From the NCBI GenBank assembly GCA_900770215.1, contig CAAGJW010000019.1, positions 1 through 64,000 of the forward strand: a DNA stretch of 64,000 nt. The letters are read 5' to 3'. Positions 17,772 through 26,849 of the stretch are shown here, in pieces. The DNA is from Bacteroidales bacterium. Lineage in GTDB: Bacteria > Bacteroidota > Bacteroidia > Bacteroidales > Muribaculaceae. A program made the translations under genes and the position numbers. The notes under the pieces are model-generated. The model saw nothing but the letters and a program-made list of their open reading frames with translations. It was not told the DNA's origin and did no database searches. Numbering within the stretch: the first letter of the stretch is position 1; each line of letters opens with the position of its first letter.

Positions 17772-19376
17772 ATGGGCAAACAACTTGAAAAAATTCAAGA
17801 GCTGATCGAGCGCCGCAACGCTGCGCGTCTCGGTGGTGGCGAGAAAGCCATTCAAAAACAGCACGACAAGGGCAAATACACTGCCCGTGAAAGAATCAAC
17901 ATGCTCCTCGACGAAGGTAGCTTTGAAGAACTGGACATGTTTGTGCGTCATCGCTGCACCAACTTCGGCATGGAGAAGAAGCAGGTCGACGGCGACGCTG
18001 TCGTGACAGGCTATGGCACTATCGATGGCCGTCTCGTCTACATCTTTGCACAAGACGCAACCTCCTTTGGCGGTGCCTTGAGCGAAACAATGGCCATGAA
18101 GATATGTAAAATCATGGACTTGGCTATGAAAAACGGAGCTCCTGTGGTTGGGCTCAACGACTCGGGCGGTGCACGCATCCAGGAAGGCATCAATGCACTG
18201 GGTGGCTATGCCGAGATTTTCCAGCGCAACATCAATGCCAGCGGCGTCATTCCACAGATATCGGCAATCTTAGGCCCCTGCGCCGGTGGTGCAGTATACT
18301 CCCCTGCCCTCACCGACTTTATCATCATGTGCCAGGGCATAAGCTACATGTTCTTGACTGGTCCCAAGGTGGTGAAAACCGTGACCGGCGAGGATGTGAG
18401 CCAAGAGCAGCTGGGCGGTGCAAAGGTGCACGCCACCAAGAGCGGTGTGGCTCACTTTGCCGCCGAAAACGAGGAAGAGGCCATGGCTCTCATCAAGAAG
18501 CTGCTGAGCTACATGCCGAGCAACAACATGGAGGAAGCTCCACGCGTGGAGTGCAACGACCCGATTGACCGTGCCGAGGACTCGCTCAACAATGTCATTC
18601 CCGAGAGCCCCAATGATCCCTACAACATGTATGATGTGATAGGTGCCATCGTCGACAACGGCGAGTTCCTTGAGGTTCACAAAGACTGGGCCAAAAACAT
18701 CATCGTGGGCTTTGCCCGCTTCAACGGCCAGAGCGTGGGTGTGATTGCCAACCAGCCTAACTACATGGCAGGCGTGCTCGACGTGAACGCCAGTCGCAAG
18801 GGCGGCCGCTTTGTGCGCTTCTGCGATGCTTTCAACATTCCTCTGGTGACACTTGTCGACGTCCCCGGCTTCCTGCCAGGCACTCAGCAAGAATACAACG
18901 CCGTGATCATGAATGGCGCCAAACTGCTCTATGCCTATGGCGAGGCTACGGTGCCCAAGATTACAGTGACACTGCGCAAGAGCTATGGCGGCAGTCACAT
19001 CGTGATGAGCTGCAAGCAGCTGCGTGGTGACATGAACTATGCATGGCCGAGCGCCGAAATTGCAGTGATGGGTGCCAGCGGTGCAGCAGGCATTCTCTAT
19101 GCTAAGCAAGGAAAAATGGCTAAGGCCGCTGCTGCCGAGGCCAAGAGCGAGGAAGAAGCCAAGAAAATCATGGCCGACCACAAGCAGTTTATTGCCGAGA
19201 AGGAGCAGGAGTACAACGATCTGTTCTGCACGCCTTACAACGCAGCCAAGTATGGCTACATCGACGACGTGATTGAGCCGCGCAACACGCGTTTCCGCAT
19301 CATCAGGGCTCTCGAGCAGACTCGCACCAAGAAACTTACCAATCCTGCCAAGAAGCACGGAAATATTCCTCTCTAA
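17772..19376 (+). CDS. mmdA: Methylmalonyl-CoA decarboxylase, carboxyltransferase (alpha) subunit
   Basis: Moves the carboxyl group of methylmalonyl-CoA to biotin on the carrier at 20469. 534 residues of the acyl-CoA carboxylase beta-type fold, with both crotonase-like halves. The oxyanion-type glycines are in GLNDSGGARIQEG and GPCAGGAVYSPAL, and a second set in MGASGAAGILY. Neighbours carrying the carrier and the Na+ pump favour a decarboxylase over a propionyl-CoA carboxylase, although sequence alone does not separate them. About 20 residues longer than the Veillonella type, with an Ala/Lys/Glu-rich insert near residue 450. Confidence 0.93.
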   Translation: MGKQLEKIQELIERRNAARLGGGEKAIQKQHDKGKYTARERINMLLDEGSFEELDMFVRHRCTNFGMEKKQVDGDAVVTGYGTIDGRLVYIFAQDATSFGGALSETMAMKICKIMDLAMKNGAPVVGLNDSGGARIQEGINALGGYAEIFQRNINASGVIPQISAILGPCAGGAVYSPALTDFIIMCQGISYMFLTGPKVVKTVTGEDVSQEQLGGAKVHATKSGVAHFAAENEEEAMALIKKLLSYMPSNNMEEAPRVECNDPIDRAEDSLNNVIPESPNDPYNMYDVIGAIVDNGEFLEVHKDWAKNIIVGFARFNGQSVGVIANQPNYMAGVLDVNASRKGGRFVRFCDAFNIPLVTLVDVPGFLPGTQQEYNAVIMNGAKLLYAYGEATVPKITVTLRKSYGGSHIVMSCKQLRGDMNYAWPSAEIAVMGASGAAGILYAKQGKMAKAAAAEAKSEEEAKKIMADHKQFIAEKEQEYNDLFCTPYNAAKYGYIDDVIEPRNTRFRIIRALEQTRTKKLTNPAKKHGNIPL

Positions 19377-19398
19377 TATATAAAATGTGTTACAAGAG

Positions 19399-20427
19399 AT
19401 GAATAAAAGAAATATTATTTTTCTGCTACTTGCAGCTATCGTGAGCCTTGGCGCTCTTGCACAGGGTCATAAGAACCTGCGCATCACCGAGGTGATGATT
19501 TCTCAAGATAGCACGCAGTATGGTGGCACCACAGTTGGCTGGGTTGAGCTTTACAACTCAAGCTATCACGCCTATGCCATCGAAAAGATGTTTATCACCG
19601 ACAAACGCCCTGACCAGATCTTCACAAAGGCCAACGAGGACGTTGCCTACCAGCGCGAGCAAGTGCGCGGGCGCGATGCCGTGCTCCGTTACCTCTCAGA
19701 GGCTCCCTTGAAGACGGGCGTCTACATGATTCCGCGCGGTGATGAAAGAAACACCAACCTTGGCGAACACGGGCAATGCGTGTTTGTCGCCGACGGGCAA
19801 ATTCAGAATGGCACATTCCACCTGCCCTTTGAGTTTGTCGCCGGAAAGGACAACTACATTGCAATCTATGATGTAAATGGAGACCTTGTCGACGAGCTCA
19901 CGGTTCCTGCATCGCTAAAAGCCAGCCAGTCCTACGCACTGAAGGCTGAGGGGCGTCTGCCTCTTGAGGGCACCGAGCACAACGGCGACTTTGAGGTGCG
20001 CGACGGGAGCAGCATTGAGAAAGCCATCACCCCGGGCAATTTCAACACCCGCATCAAGAACGAGAATGTTGAAAAGTTCCATCAGCATGACCCCTATGGT
20101 GTGATCATCGCCGTCATCGCTATGCTCATTGTGTTTTCGGCACTCATCCTGCTGTACTTGCTCTTTAAGGTGTTCGGATATGTGAGCGACAAGTCGCTCA
20201 ACAAAAACACGGCCCCGGCAGTCACACAGGCAGGTGAGACCCCGGCAAGCACTGCTGCAGCCGAGCCAGAAGCTGGCGAGGAGGAAATTGCAGCCATCTG
20301 CATGGCGCTCTTCCAGCATTTCAATGCCCACGACGAGGAGAGCGGTGTGTTGACATTCAATCGCAACACAGCAACTGCATGGAACTCGAAAGAGCAGATG
20401 ATGTGCCCGATGCCTCAACGCAAATAA
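19399..20427 (+). CDS. OadG-family decarboxylase subunit with exported lamin-tail-like domain
   Basis: 342 residues from the ATG at 19399 (a GTG four codons earlier is less likely). A signal peptide is followed by about 150 residues that look like a lamin-tail-type beta domain (ITEVMISQDS, WVELYNSS). One membrane helix (about 232-260) and a cytosolic tail typical of Bacteroidota OadG proteins (EEEIAAICMAL) follow. The membrane part anchors the alpha subunit and carrier to the beta pump. The exported domain is absent from the short gamma subunits of Klebsiella and Veillonella, and its role is unknown. Confidence 0.85.
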   Translation: MNKRNIIFLLLAAIVSLGALAQGHKNLRITEVMISQDSTQYGGTTVGWVELYNSSYHAYAIEKMFITDKRPDQIFTKANEDVAYQREQVRGRDAVLRYLSEAPLKTGVYMIPRGDERNTNLGEHGQCVFVADGQIQNGTFHLPFEFVAGKDNYIAIYDVNGDLVDELTVPASLKASQSYALKAEGRLPLEGTEHNGDFEVRDGSSIEKAITPGNFNTRIKNENVEKFHQHDPYGVIIAVIAMLIVFSALILLYLLFKVFGYVSDKSLNKNTAPAVTQAGETPASTAAAEPEAGEEEIAAICMALFQHFNAHDEESGVLTFNRNTATAWNSKEQMMCPMPQRK

Positions 20428-20468
20428 CAACCAGGTTTTCAAAATTATAAAACAGACTTTACATCAAA

Positions 20469-20906
20469 ATGAAAGAATACAAATATAAAATCAATGGCAA
20501 CGAGTACACTGTTGCCGTTGGTGATGTCGACGAGAACAACGTTGCCCAAGTCGAGGTCAATGGCAAGAGCTACAAGGTAGAACTCGAAGACCAGCCCAAG
20601 ATTTCTCACGTTGTCAAGAAAGTTGCTCCTGCTGCAGCCGCAGCAGCTCCGGCAGCCAAGCCCAAAAAAGCAGCCGCCAAGGCAGCTGCAGGCGACTTTG
20701 TGATTGAGTCGCCACTGCCTGGCACCATCAAGGAAATCTATGTCAAGGAAGGCCAAGCTGTAAAGGCCGACGACGTGGTGTGCATCCTTGAAGCCATGAA
20801 GATGGGCAACGAAATCAAGGCCGGTAAAGACGGAACGGTTAAGAGTATCAACGTTGCCAAAGAGGACTCGGTGCTCGAGGGCGACACTATCATGGTAATT
20901 GCGTAG
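20469..20906 (+). CDS. mmdC: Biotin carrier subunit of the decarboxylase
   Basis: 145 residues. N-terminal half with a short beta domain, then an Ala/Pro/Lys-rich flexible linker (about 56-75), then the biotinyl domain with the EAMKMGNE motif whose Lys is biotinylated. It carries CO2 from the alpha subunit to the membrane beta subunit. The linker codes for repeated AAAPAA blocks. The stop is 2 bases before the start of mmdB. Confidence 0.94.
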   Translation: MKEYKYKINGNEYTVAVGDVDENNVAQVEVNGKSYKVELEDQPKISHVVKKVAPAAAAAAPAAKPKKAAAKAAAGDFVIESPLPGTIKEIYVKEGQAVKADDVVCILEAMKMGNEIKAGKDGTVKSINVAKEDSVLEGDTIMVIA

Positions 20907-20908
20907 TT

Positions 20909-22066
20909 ATGTTAGCAAGTATATTTGATATCATATCAGGCAACTTGACACAGTTCTGGCATTTCACAGGCTTCTACAACTGTGATTATACCAACTTGAT
21001 CATGATTTGCTTTGGCCTGCTGTTTATTTACCTTGCCATCAAGCATGACTTTGAGCCAATGCTGCTTGTGCCCATTGGCTTCGGCATTCTGGTAGGCAAC
21101 ATTCCATTTCAGCCAGGCAACGAGATTGGTGTATACGAGGAGGGCTCAGTACTCAACATCCTGTATCAAGGTGTGGTAAAGGGATGGTATCCTCCTCTCA
21201 TATTCCTTGGCATTGGCGCCATGACCGACTTTGGCGCGCTCATTGCCAATCCTAAACTGATGCTGGTGGGCGCTGCTGCCCAGTTTGGCATCTTTGGTGC
21301 CTATATGGTGGCCCTTGCTATCGGTTTCATGCCCGATCAGGCAGGTGCTATCGCCATCATTGGCGGTGCCGATGGCCCAACTGCCATCTTCCTGAGTGGA
21401 AAACTGGCACCTAACCTGTTGGGAGCCATAGCGGTGTGTGCCTACTCCTATATGGCGCTTGTGCCAGTGATACAACCGCCCATCATGCGGCTGTGCACGA
21501 CCAAGAAAGAGCGCGTCATTCACATGAAACCTGCTCGCAAGGTGACCAAAAACGAGAAGATTCTCTTCCCGATCGTGGGCCTGCTGCTCACTTGCTTCTT
21601 TGTGCCATCGGGTCTTCCCCTGCTGGGCATGCTCTTCTTCGGCAACCTGCTGCGTGAGTCGGGAGTCACTACCCGTCTTGCCAAGACTGCAAGCAATGCA
21701 ATGACCGACATCGTGACAATGATACTGGGCTTGACCGTGGGTACCTCTACCCAGGCTTCTCAGTTCCTGACTATGAGCACCGTCAAGATTTTCTTCCTGG
21801 GTGCAATGGCATTTATCATTGCCACATTTGCCGGCGTGCTGTTTGTCAAGTTCTTCAACCTGTTCTTGAGCAAGGACAACAAGCTTAATCCTCTCATTGG
21901 CAACGCAGGTGTGAGCGCTGTGCCCATGGCTGCTCGCATCAGCAACGACCAGGGCTTGAAGTACGACCCGCGCAACTACCTGCTCATGCATGCCATGGGT
22001 CCCAATGTGGCTGGTGTCATAGGCTCGGCAGTTGCAGCTGGCGTGCTTCTGGGCTTCTTGGGCTGA
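20909..22066 (+). CDS. mmdB: Sodium-pumping decarboxylase beta subunit
   Basis: Integral membrane subunit that decarboxylates carboxybiotin and exports Na+. 385 residues with about nine to eleven hydrophobic segments. Family signatures: [14 protein letters not shown] with the conserved Asp used in Na+ binding, [10 protein letters not shown], and the C-terminal [15 protein letters not shown]. Last gene of the operon, ended by the hairpin at 22101-22136. Confidence 0.95.
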   Translation: MLASIFDIISGNLTQFWHFTGFYNCDYTNLIMICFGLLFIYLAIKHDFEPMLLVPIGFGILVGNIPFQPGNEIGVYEEGSVLNILYQGVVKGWYPPLIFLGIGAMTDFGALIANPKLMLVGAAAQFGIFGAYMVALAIGFMPDQAGAIAIIGGADGPTAIFLSGKLAPNLLGAIAVCAYSYMALVPVIQPPIMRLCTTKKERVIHMKPARKVTKNEKILFPIVGLLLTCFFVPSGLPLLGMLFFGNLLRESGVTTRLAKTASNAMTDIVTMILGLTVGTSTQASQFLTMSTVKIFFLGAMAFIIATFAGVLFVKFFNLFLSKDNKLNPLIGNAGVSAVPMAARISNDQGLKYDPRNYLLMHAMGPNVAGVIGSAVAAGVLLGFLG

Positions 22067-22100
22067 TCCCGGTACTGAACAAAATTTACACTACAATAAT

Positions 22101-22136
22101 AAAGGCGAATCTCGGTGGTTCGCCTTTGTTTTTTTT
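22101..22136 (+). terminator. Terminator of the decarboxylase operon
   Basis: AAAGGCGAA/TTCGCCTTT stem (22101-22109, 22119-22127), then G and eight T. Textbook rho-independent form. Confidence 0.9.
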
Positions 22137-22192
22137 GACTTATTATGGTCGCAGTATCGTTGAAATGTAATAATTTTGTAAAAAATAACAGT

Positions 22193-22990
22193 ATGCAGCA
22201 GGCAACAAGAAAATATCGCTTTGGCGTGGCGCTGAGTGGCGGCGGTGCCAAGGGTTTTGCCCATATAGGCGTCATGAAAGCCCTCGACGATTTCGGCCTT
22301 AAGCCCGACATCGTGGCGGGTGTGAGCGCTGGAGCCGTAATGGCAGCATTCTATGCCTCGGGGGTAAGCCCTGACGACACTTTGAAGGCTTTTTCAAAAA
22401 TTGAATTTAAGAGTTTGGCAAAATTCAGCGTCCCTACCGACGGAATTTTCAGATTTGACAAATTTGCTCATTTTTTGAAAAAGAATTTACCCATCGAACG
22501 CATCGAGGACTTGAAAATCCCTGCTATCATATCGGCAACCAATCTTGACACCTATAAGGAGGAACTTTTCACCCAAGGCCCTCTTGCCGACTGCGTACTG
22601 GCATCGTGCAGCCTGCCAGTGATATTCAAGCCCATGAAAATCAACGGGCAGACCTATATCGACGGCGGCGTGCTGCACAACCTGCCCGCATTTGCGTTGA
22701 GAAACAAGTGCGACGTGCTTCTGGGGGTGAATGTGAGCCCGCTCAACACATCGCCTTTCAAGTCGACAATTGCCGATATCGCCTATAGGGCCTACCGTCT
22801 CATGACCACACACAACTCCAAACCCGACTTGGACTTGTGTGATATTGTCATCAATGTCGACTCAATGAAAGAAAGCAGCACTTTCGACGTGAAAAAAATG
22901 GTCGACAATGCAAAAGAAGGCTACTTTGCTGCAATGAAGACCCTCGTAAACTCACCCACATTGAAACAACTAAGAGATGAACAAAAATAA
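22193..22990 (+). CDS. Patatin-like phospholipase
   Basis: 265 residues from the ATG at 22193. The frame is open 16 codons farther, but a TAATTTTG box at 22171-22178 lies in that part, so the later start is right. Patatin marks: GGGAKGFAHIG (oxyanion loop), GVSAGAV (Ser nucleophile in GxSxG) and DGGVLHN (Asp of the Ser-Asp dyad). RssA-like size and no signal peptide suggest a cytosolic lipase or esterase. It overlaps the amylase gene by 14 bases. Confidence 0.9.
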   Translation: MQQATRKYRFGVALSGGGAKGFAHIGVMKALDDFGLKPDIVAGVSAGAVMAAFYASGVSPDDTLKAFSKIEFKSLAKFSVPTDGIFRFDKFAHFLKKNLPIERIEDLKIPAIISATNLDTYKEELFTQGPLADCVLASCSLPVIFKPMKINGQTYIDGGVLHNLPAFALRNKCDVLLGVNVSPLNTSPFKSTIADIAYRAYRLMTTHNSKPDLDLCDIVINVDSMKESSTFDVKKMVDNAKEGYFAAMKTLVNSPTLKQLRDEQK

Positions 22991-24659
22991 AATCATCATT
23001 TATCAACTCCTTCCCCGACTTTTCACCAACACCAACTGCCGCAACATCTATAACGGCACCATCGAGCAAAACGGAGTGGGTAAGCTCAATGACATCAACG
23101 CCAAGGTGTTGGAATCGATTCACGAGCTTGGTGTGACCCACATGTGGTATACCGGAGTCATCGAGCATGCCACCAAGACCGACTACAGCCGCTACGGCAT
23201 AGCCTCGAGCAATCCTCACGTGGTGAAAGGAAATGCTGGATCGCCCTATGCCATAAGAGACTATTATGATATTGACCCCGATCTTGCTGTCGACGTGCCA
23301 GGCCGGCGCGACGAGTTCATGCAACTTGTGCAACGCACGCACGAGGCTGGCATGAAGGTGGTCATCGACTTTGTGCCTAACCATGTGGCACGTCAATACC
23401 ACAGCGATGCTTCGCCCAAGGGCGTGCGAGACCTGGGAGCCGACGACGACAAGAGCATGTTCTTCTCACCTGCCAACAATTTCTTTTATATCACGGGCCA
23501 GGAATTTGCACCAAGCGTCGACATGGGCAACGGCTCCGATAGATATATCGAGTTTCCTGCCAAGGCTACAGGCAACGACTGCTACAATGCCACGCCAGGG
23601 CCATGCGACTGGTATGAGACCGTAAAACTCAACTACGGAGTCGATCCATGGAACGGCAGCAAGCACTTTGTCCCCACTCCCGACACTTGGAAAAAAATGC
23701 TCGACATTCTCAATTATTGGGCTCACATGGGAGTTGACGGTTTCAGGTGCGATATGGCCCACATGGTGCCTGTTGAATTCTGGCAATGGGCAATAGATGC
23801 TGTAAAACAGAAATATCCCGATATCATCTTCATTGCCGAAATTTACGATGTAAATCTCTATTACAGCTATATAAAAAAAGGTGGATTTGACTACCTCTAC
23901 GACAAAGTCACACTCTACGACACCCTGTGCGGTGTAGTGGCAGGCAAGTTGCCCTCGAGCGATATCACAAGATGCTGGCAAACTGTCGACGGGGTGAAAG
24001 AGCACATGCTCAACTTCTTGGAAAACCACGACGAGCAACGCATAGCCAGCTACCAGAAGGCTGGCGATGCAAGCCATGTGATGCCCGCACTTGTGGTGTC
24101 GGCCACACTCACGACATGCCCCTTCATGCTCTATGCAGGCCAGGAGTTGGGCGAGAAAGGTGCCGGCGCACAAGGATTCAGCGGTGACGATGGGCGCACG
24201 TCGATTTTCGATTATTGCAGTATCCCCACCGTGAGGAGATGGTACAACAATGGCAAGTGCACGTTTTCCAATCTGTCGCCTGGCGAAAAGTCGTTGCGAA
24301 GGTCCTACCAGAAGATAATGAAAATCGCCAGCACTGAGCAGGCCATTGTGCAAGGCGATCTTTTTGACCTCATGTATGTGAACTACGGCAGTCTTGACCC
24401 AACCAGGCACTTCGTGTACATGCGGCACTGGGGGAAGGAGAGCATCATCATAGGCTGCAATTTCGGTCCCAGCCCAGCCAGCATCGACATCGATGTGCCT
24501 GCCCACGCTTTCGGCATGCTGCACATCAACCCTGGCAATTTCAAGATGACCGAGCTCATTACCAGGGCTAAGCGGGAATCAGCCTTTACCGACCACGACA
24601 AGCTGCATCTCGACATAGCCCCCTATGGCGCAGTGCTGTGGAAATTTAAAGAAAACTAA
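22977..24659 (+). CDS. Cytoplasmic alpha-amylase family (GH13) protein
   Basis: 560 residues with no signal peptide. The (beta/alpha)8 barrel carries GH13 conserved regions: VVIDFVPNHVA, DGFRCDMAH (nucleophile Asp), FIAEIYD (acid/base Glu) and FLENHDEQR (third Asp). Likely acts on internal maltodextrin or glycogen. The substrate cannot be named from sequence. Its start lies inside the patatin-like gene, so the two are co-translated although their activities have no obvious link. Confidence 0.9.
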   Translation: MNKNKIIIYQLLPRLFTNTNCRNIYNGTIEQNGVGKLNDINAKVLESIHELGVTHMWYTGVIEHATKTDYSRYGIASSNPHVVKGNAGSPYAIRDYYDIDPDLAVDVPGRRDEFMQLVQRTHEAGMKVVIDFVPNHVARQYHSDASPKGVRDLGADDDKSMFFSPANNFFYITGQEFAPSVDMGNGSDRYIEFPAKATGNDCYNATPGPCDWYETVKLNYGVDPWNGSKHFVPTPDTWKKMLDILNYWAHMGVDGFRCDMAHMVPVEFWQWAIDAVKQKYPDIIFIAEIYDVNLYYSYIKKGGFDYLYDKVTLYDTLCGVVAGKLPSSDITRCWQTVDGVKEHMLNFLENHDEQRIASYQKAGDASHVMPALVVSATLTTCPFMLYAGQELGEKGAGAQGFSGDDGRTSIFDYCSIPTVRRWYNNGKCTFSNLSPGEKSLRRSYQKIMKIASTEQAIVQGDLFDLMYVNYGSLDPTRHFVYMRHWGKESIIIGCNFGPSPASIDIDVPAHAFGMLHINPGNFKMTELITRAKRESAFTDHDKLHLDIAPYGAVLWKFKEN

Positions 24660-24692
24660 GAAAAAATTAATGTAAAAATAATTTTAAATTAC

Positions 24693-24724
24693 TTCGCACA
24701 CCTCACATTTAAGTATTAAATTTG
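24693..24724 (+). promoter_or_regulatory. Promoter of prs
   Basis: TTCG (24693-24696), 20 bases, TAAATTTG (24717-24724); the ATG follows 28 bases later. One mismatch in the -33 box. Confidence 0.5.
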
Positions 24725-24751
24725 TGATGTTTTTAAACACTTAAAGATATA

Positions 24752-25696
24752 ATGAGTAATTCAACGCAACCATTCAAAATCTTTTCTGGTACAAAATCGC
24801 ATTATTTGGCAGTTGAGATGTGTCAACACCTGGGGATCGAGCTGGGTAAGATGAACATTCAGCATTTCTCCGACGGCGAGTTCGAGGTCTCCTTCGAGGA
24901 GTCGATACGTGGCAACGAGGTTTACATCGTTCAATCCACGTTCCCCAACAGCGACAACCTGATGGAGCTCTTGCTCATGATTGATGCCGCCAAGCGCGCT
25001 TCGGCCAAAACTGTGATTGCAGTAATTCCCTACTTCGGCTGGGCTCGTCAAGACCGCAAAGACAAGCCTCGTGTGTCGATAGGCGCAAAACTTGTAGCCG
25101 ACCTGCTGAGCACAGCAGGCATCGACCGATTGATTACGATGGATCTCCATGCCGACCAAATCCAAGGTTTCTTCAATGTGCCTGTCGACCATCTCTATGC
25201 CTCGTCGGTGCTCATGCCCTATGTGCAATCGCTCAAGCTCGACAACTTGGTCATAGCCTCTCCCGATGTGGGCGGTGCCAAGCGTGCCAACAACTATGCC
25301 AAGTATTTCGACTGCCCGCTCGTGCTGTGCCACAAGCAGCGTGCCAAGGCCAATGTCGTTGCCAACATGACCATCATAGGCGATGTGAAAGACAAGGATG
25401 TGGTTCTCGTCGACGACATGATCGACACTGCTGGCACAATATGCAAGGCAGCCAACCTCATGAAAGACGCCGGAGCACGCTCGGTGAGGGCACTGGCTTC
25501 ACATGCCATCATGAGCGGTCCTGCAGCCAGCCGAGTGATGGACAGTGCACTTGAAGAAGTGATCTTCACCAACTCCATCCCATTTGACACGGCCAAGTGC
25601 CCCAAGGCAAAAGTGCTGAGCATAGCAAGCTTGGTTGGCGACACAATTCAGCGCGTGCACGACAACAAGTCGATCAGCTCCCAATACTTGATATAA
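24752..25696 (+). CDS. prs: Ribose-phosphate pyrophosphokinase
   Basis: Makes PRPP from ribose 5-phosphate and ATP for nucleotide, His and Trp synthesis. 314 residues, standard. Signatures: TMDLHADQIQGFF (PRPP synthase signature) and VVLVDDMIDTAGTI (PRPP-binding loop). Alone between its own promoter and terminator. Confidence 0.97.
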   Translation: MSNSTQPFKIFSGTKSHYLAVEMCQHLGIELGKMNIQHFSDGEFEVSFEESIRGNEVYIVQSTFPNSDNLMELLLMIDAAKRASAKTVIAVIPYFGWARQDRKDKPRVSIGAKLVADLLSTAGIDRLITMDLHADQIQGFFNVPVDHLYASSVLMPYVQSLKLDNLVIASPDVGGAKRANNYAKYFDCPLVLCHKQRAKANVVANMTIIGDVKDKDVVLVDDMIDTAGTICKAANLMKDAGARSVRALASHAIMSGPAASRVMDSALEEVIFTNSIPFDTAKCPKAKVLSIASLVGDTIQRVHDNKSISSQYLI

Positions 25697-25722
25697 TACA
25701 GTCAATTCATCTATACCCCCAC

Positions 25723-25757
25723 AATCTCGGCAGTCAAGCACTGTCGAGATTTTTTTG
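25723..25757 (+). terminator. Terminator of prs
   Basis: AATCTCG/CGAGATT arms (25723-25729, 25745-25751) with an inner CAG/CTG pair, followed by a T run to 25756. Confidence 0.85.
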
Positions 25758-25807
25758 TAACAATGCCTTAAATTTTGAAAAATTTTAATCAAAATAATTA
25801 AAAACAA

Positions 25808-25838
25808 TTGCGTAGCAACTTATTTATCCCTAATTTTA
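25808..25838 (+). promoter_or_regulatory. Probable promoter of the propeller-amidase pair
   Basis: TTGC (25808-25811), 19 bases, TAATTTTA (25831-25838), one mismatch in the -7 box. It implies a leader of about 85 bases. Confidence 0.45.
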
Positions 25839-25931
25839 CATGAGAAAAAGTTCTCCATTAACTATGACTTTTTATTAGTAAAACATAATAGATATTAACC
25901 TATCAATTTATCTTTTGTATAACTTAAACAG

Positions 25932-26849
25932 ATGCTTTTTATGAAAAATGTTTTCTTAACATTGGCATTATGTGCATCGTTTAGCTGCATGGCGCAAGTG
26001 TTCACCGTGGGCTCGATCGACAAGATCAACATCCCGGTAAATTCCAACGCCAAGGTGGCTGCAATCAGTCCGCAGGGCGACTACCTGCTCTTGACCGATT
26101 GCACCAACAAAGGGTTAGCTAAATTCGATCTTCGCACAAATGCGTCGACCACGCTGAGCACTGCTCCAAGCGCAGGTTATGATGTAAAAATCTCTCAAGA
26201 CGGCCAGACGGTAGTATACCGCGAAGCCTCGTTCACTGCCGACCACCTTCGTCACGTGGCATTGCAGGCAGCCAATGTGGTCACTGGTTCAAGCCAGCAG
26301 CTTGTGGCCCCCACGCGCGACCTTCAAGGGGTAGCTGTCGAGGGTGCTACAGCAGCCTTTGTCAACAAGGGCAAAATGAAAGCCAAAGGCCTGGGTACTG
26401 CCAAAGCCAATGTGAGCGCTCCAGTGCTCTCAATCAGCAACGGGCAGCTCATGATCACTAAGAACGGGAAAACAAGCGTGTTCTCTCCCAATGGCACCGA
26501 CAAGAGCTACATCTGGGAGTCGGTTTCTCCCGATGGGGCCAAAGCTCTTTACTTTGTTATGGGCCACGGCACCTATGTGTGCAACATCGACGGCACCGGC
26601 GTAAAGAAAATTGGCAACATGCGTGCTCCCAAGTGGTGGGACAACAACACTATCGTGGGCATGATGGACTATGACGACGGCGAGGCAGTGTATGCTTCTA
26701 CAATCGTAGCTGCCGACCTCAACGGCCACAATCAGACCCTCACCGATGGCTCTCAAATCGCCATGTATCCCGAGGTTTCTCCAGCATCGGGCAAAATTGC
26801 CTTCTCAACTCCTGCAGGAGAAGCTTATATTATTAATGTTACAAAATGA
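25932..26849 (+). CDS. Exported beta-propeller-like protein
   Basis: 305 residues (302 if the second ATG at 25941, MKNVF, is used). Signal peptide ending near CMAQ. The rest has TolB/WD40-like repeats: AAISPQGDYLLLTD, VSPDGAKALYF and EVSPASGKIAF, each with the S-P-x-G blade turn. No enzyme motif. The stop overlaps the ATG of the amidase gene (ATGA), which makes the two a coupled pair; a periplasmic or surface partner role is a guess. Confidence 0.75.
   Translation: MLFMKNVFLTLALCASFSCMAQVFTVGSIDKINIPVNSNAKVAAISPQGDYLLLTDCTNKGLAKFDLRTNASTTLSTAPSAGYDVKISQDGQTVVYREASFTADHLRHVALQAANVVTGSSQQLVAPTRDLQGVAVEGATAAFVNKGKMKAKGLGTAKANVSAPVLSISNGQLMITKNGKTSVFSPNGTDKSYIWESVSPDGAKALYFVMGHGTYVCNIDGTGVKKIGNMRAPKWWDNNTIVGMMDYDDGEAVYASTIVAADLNGHNQTLTDGSQIAMYPEVSPASGKIAFSTPAGEAYIINVTK

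Noticed and set aside
22977..24659. Part of a polysaccharide utilisation locus
   Set aside because: The amylase has no signal peptide, and no SusC/SusD pair or sensor is nearby.
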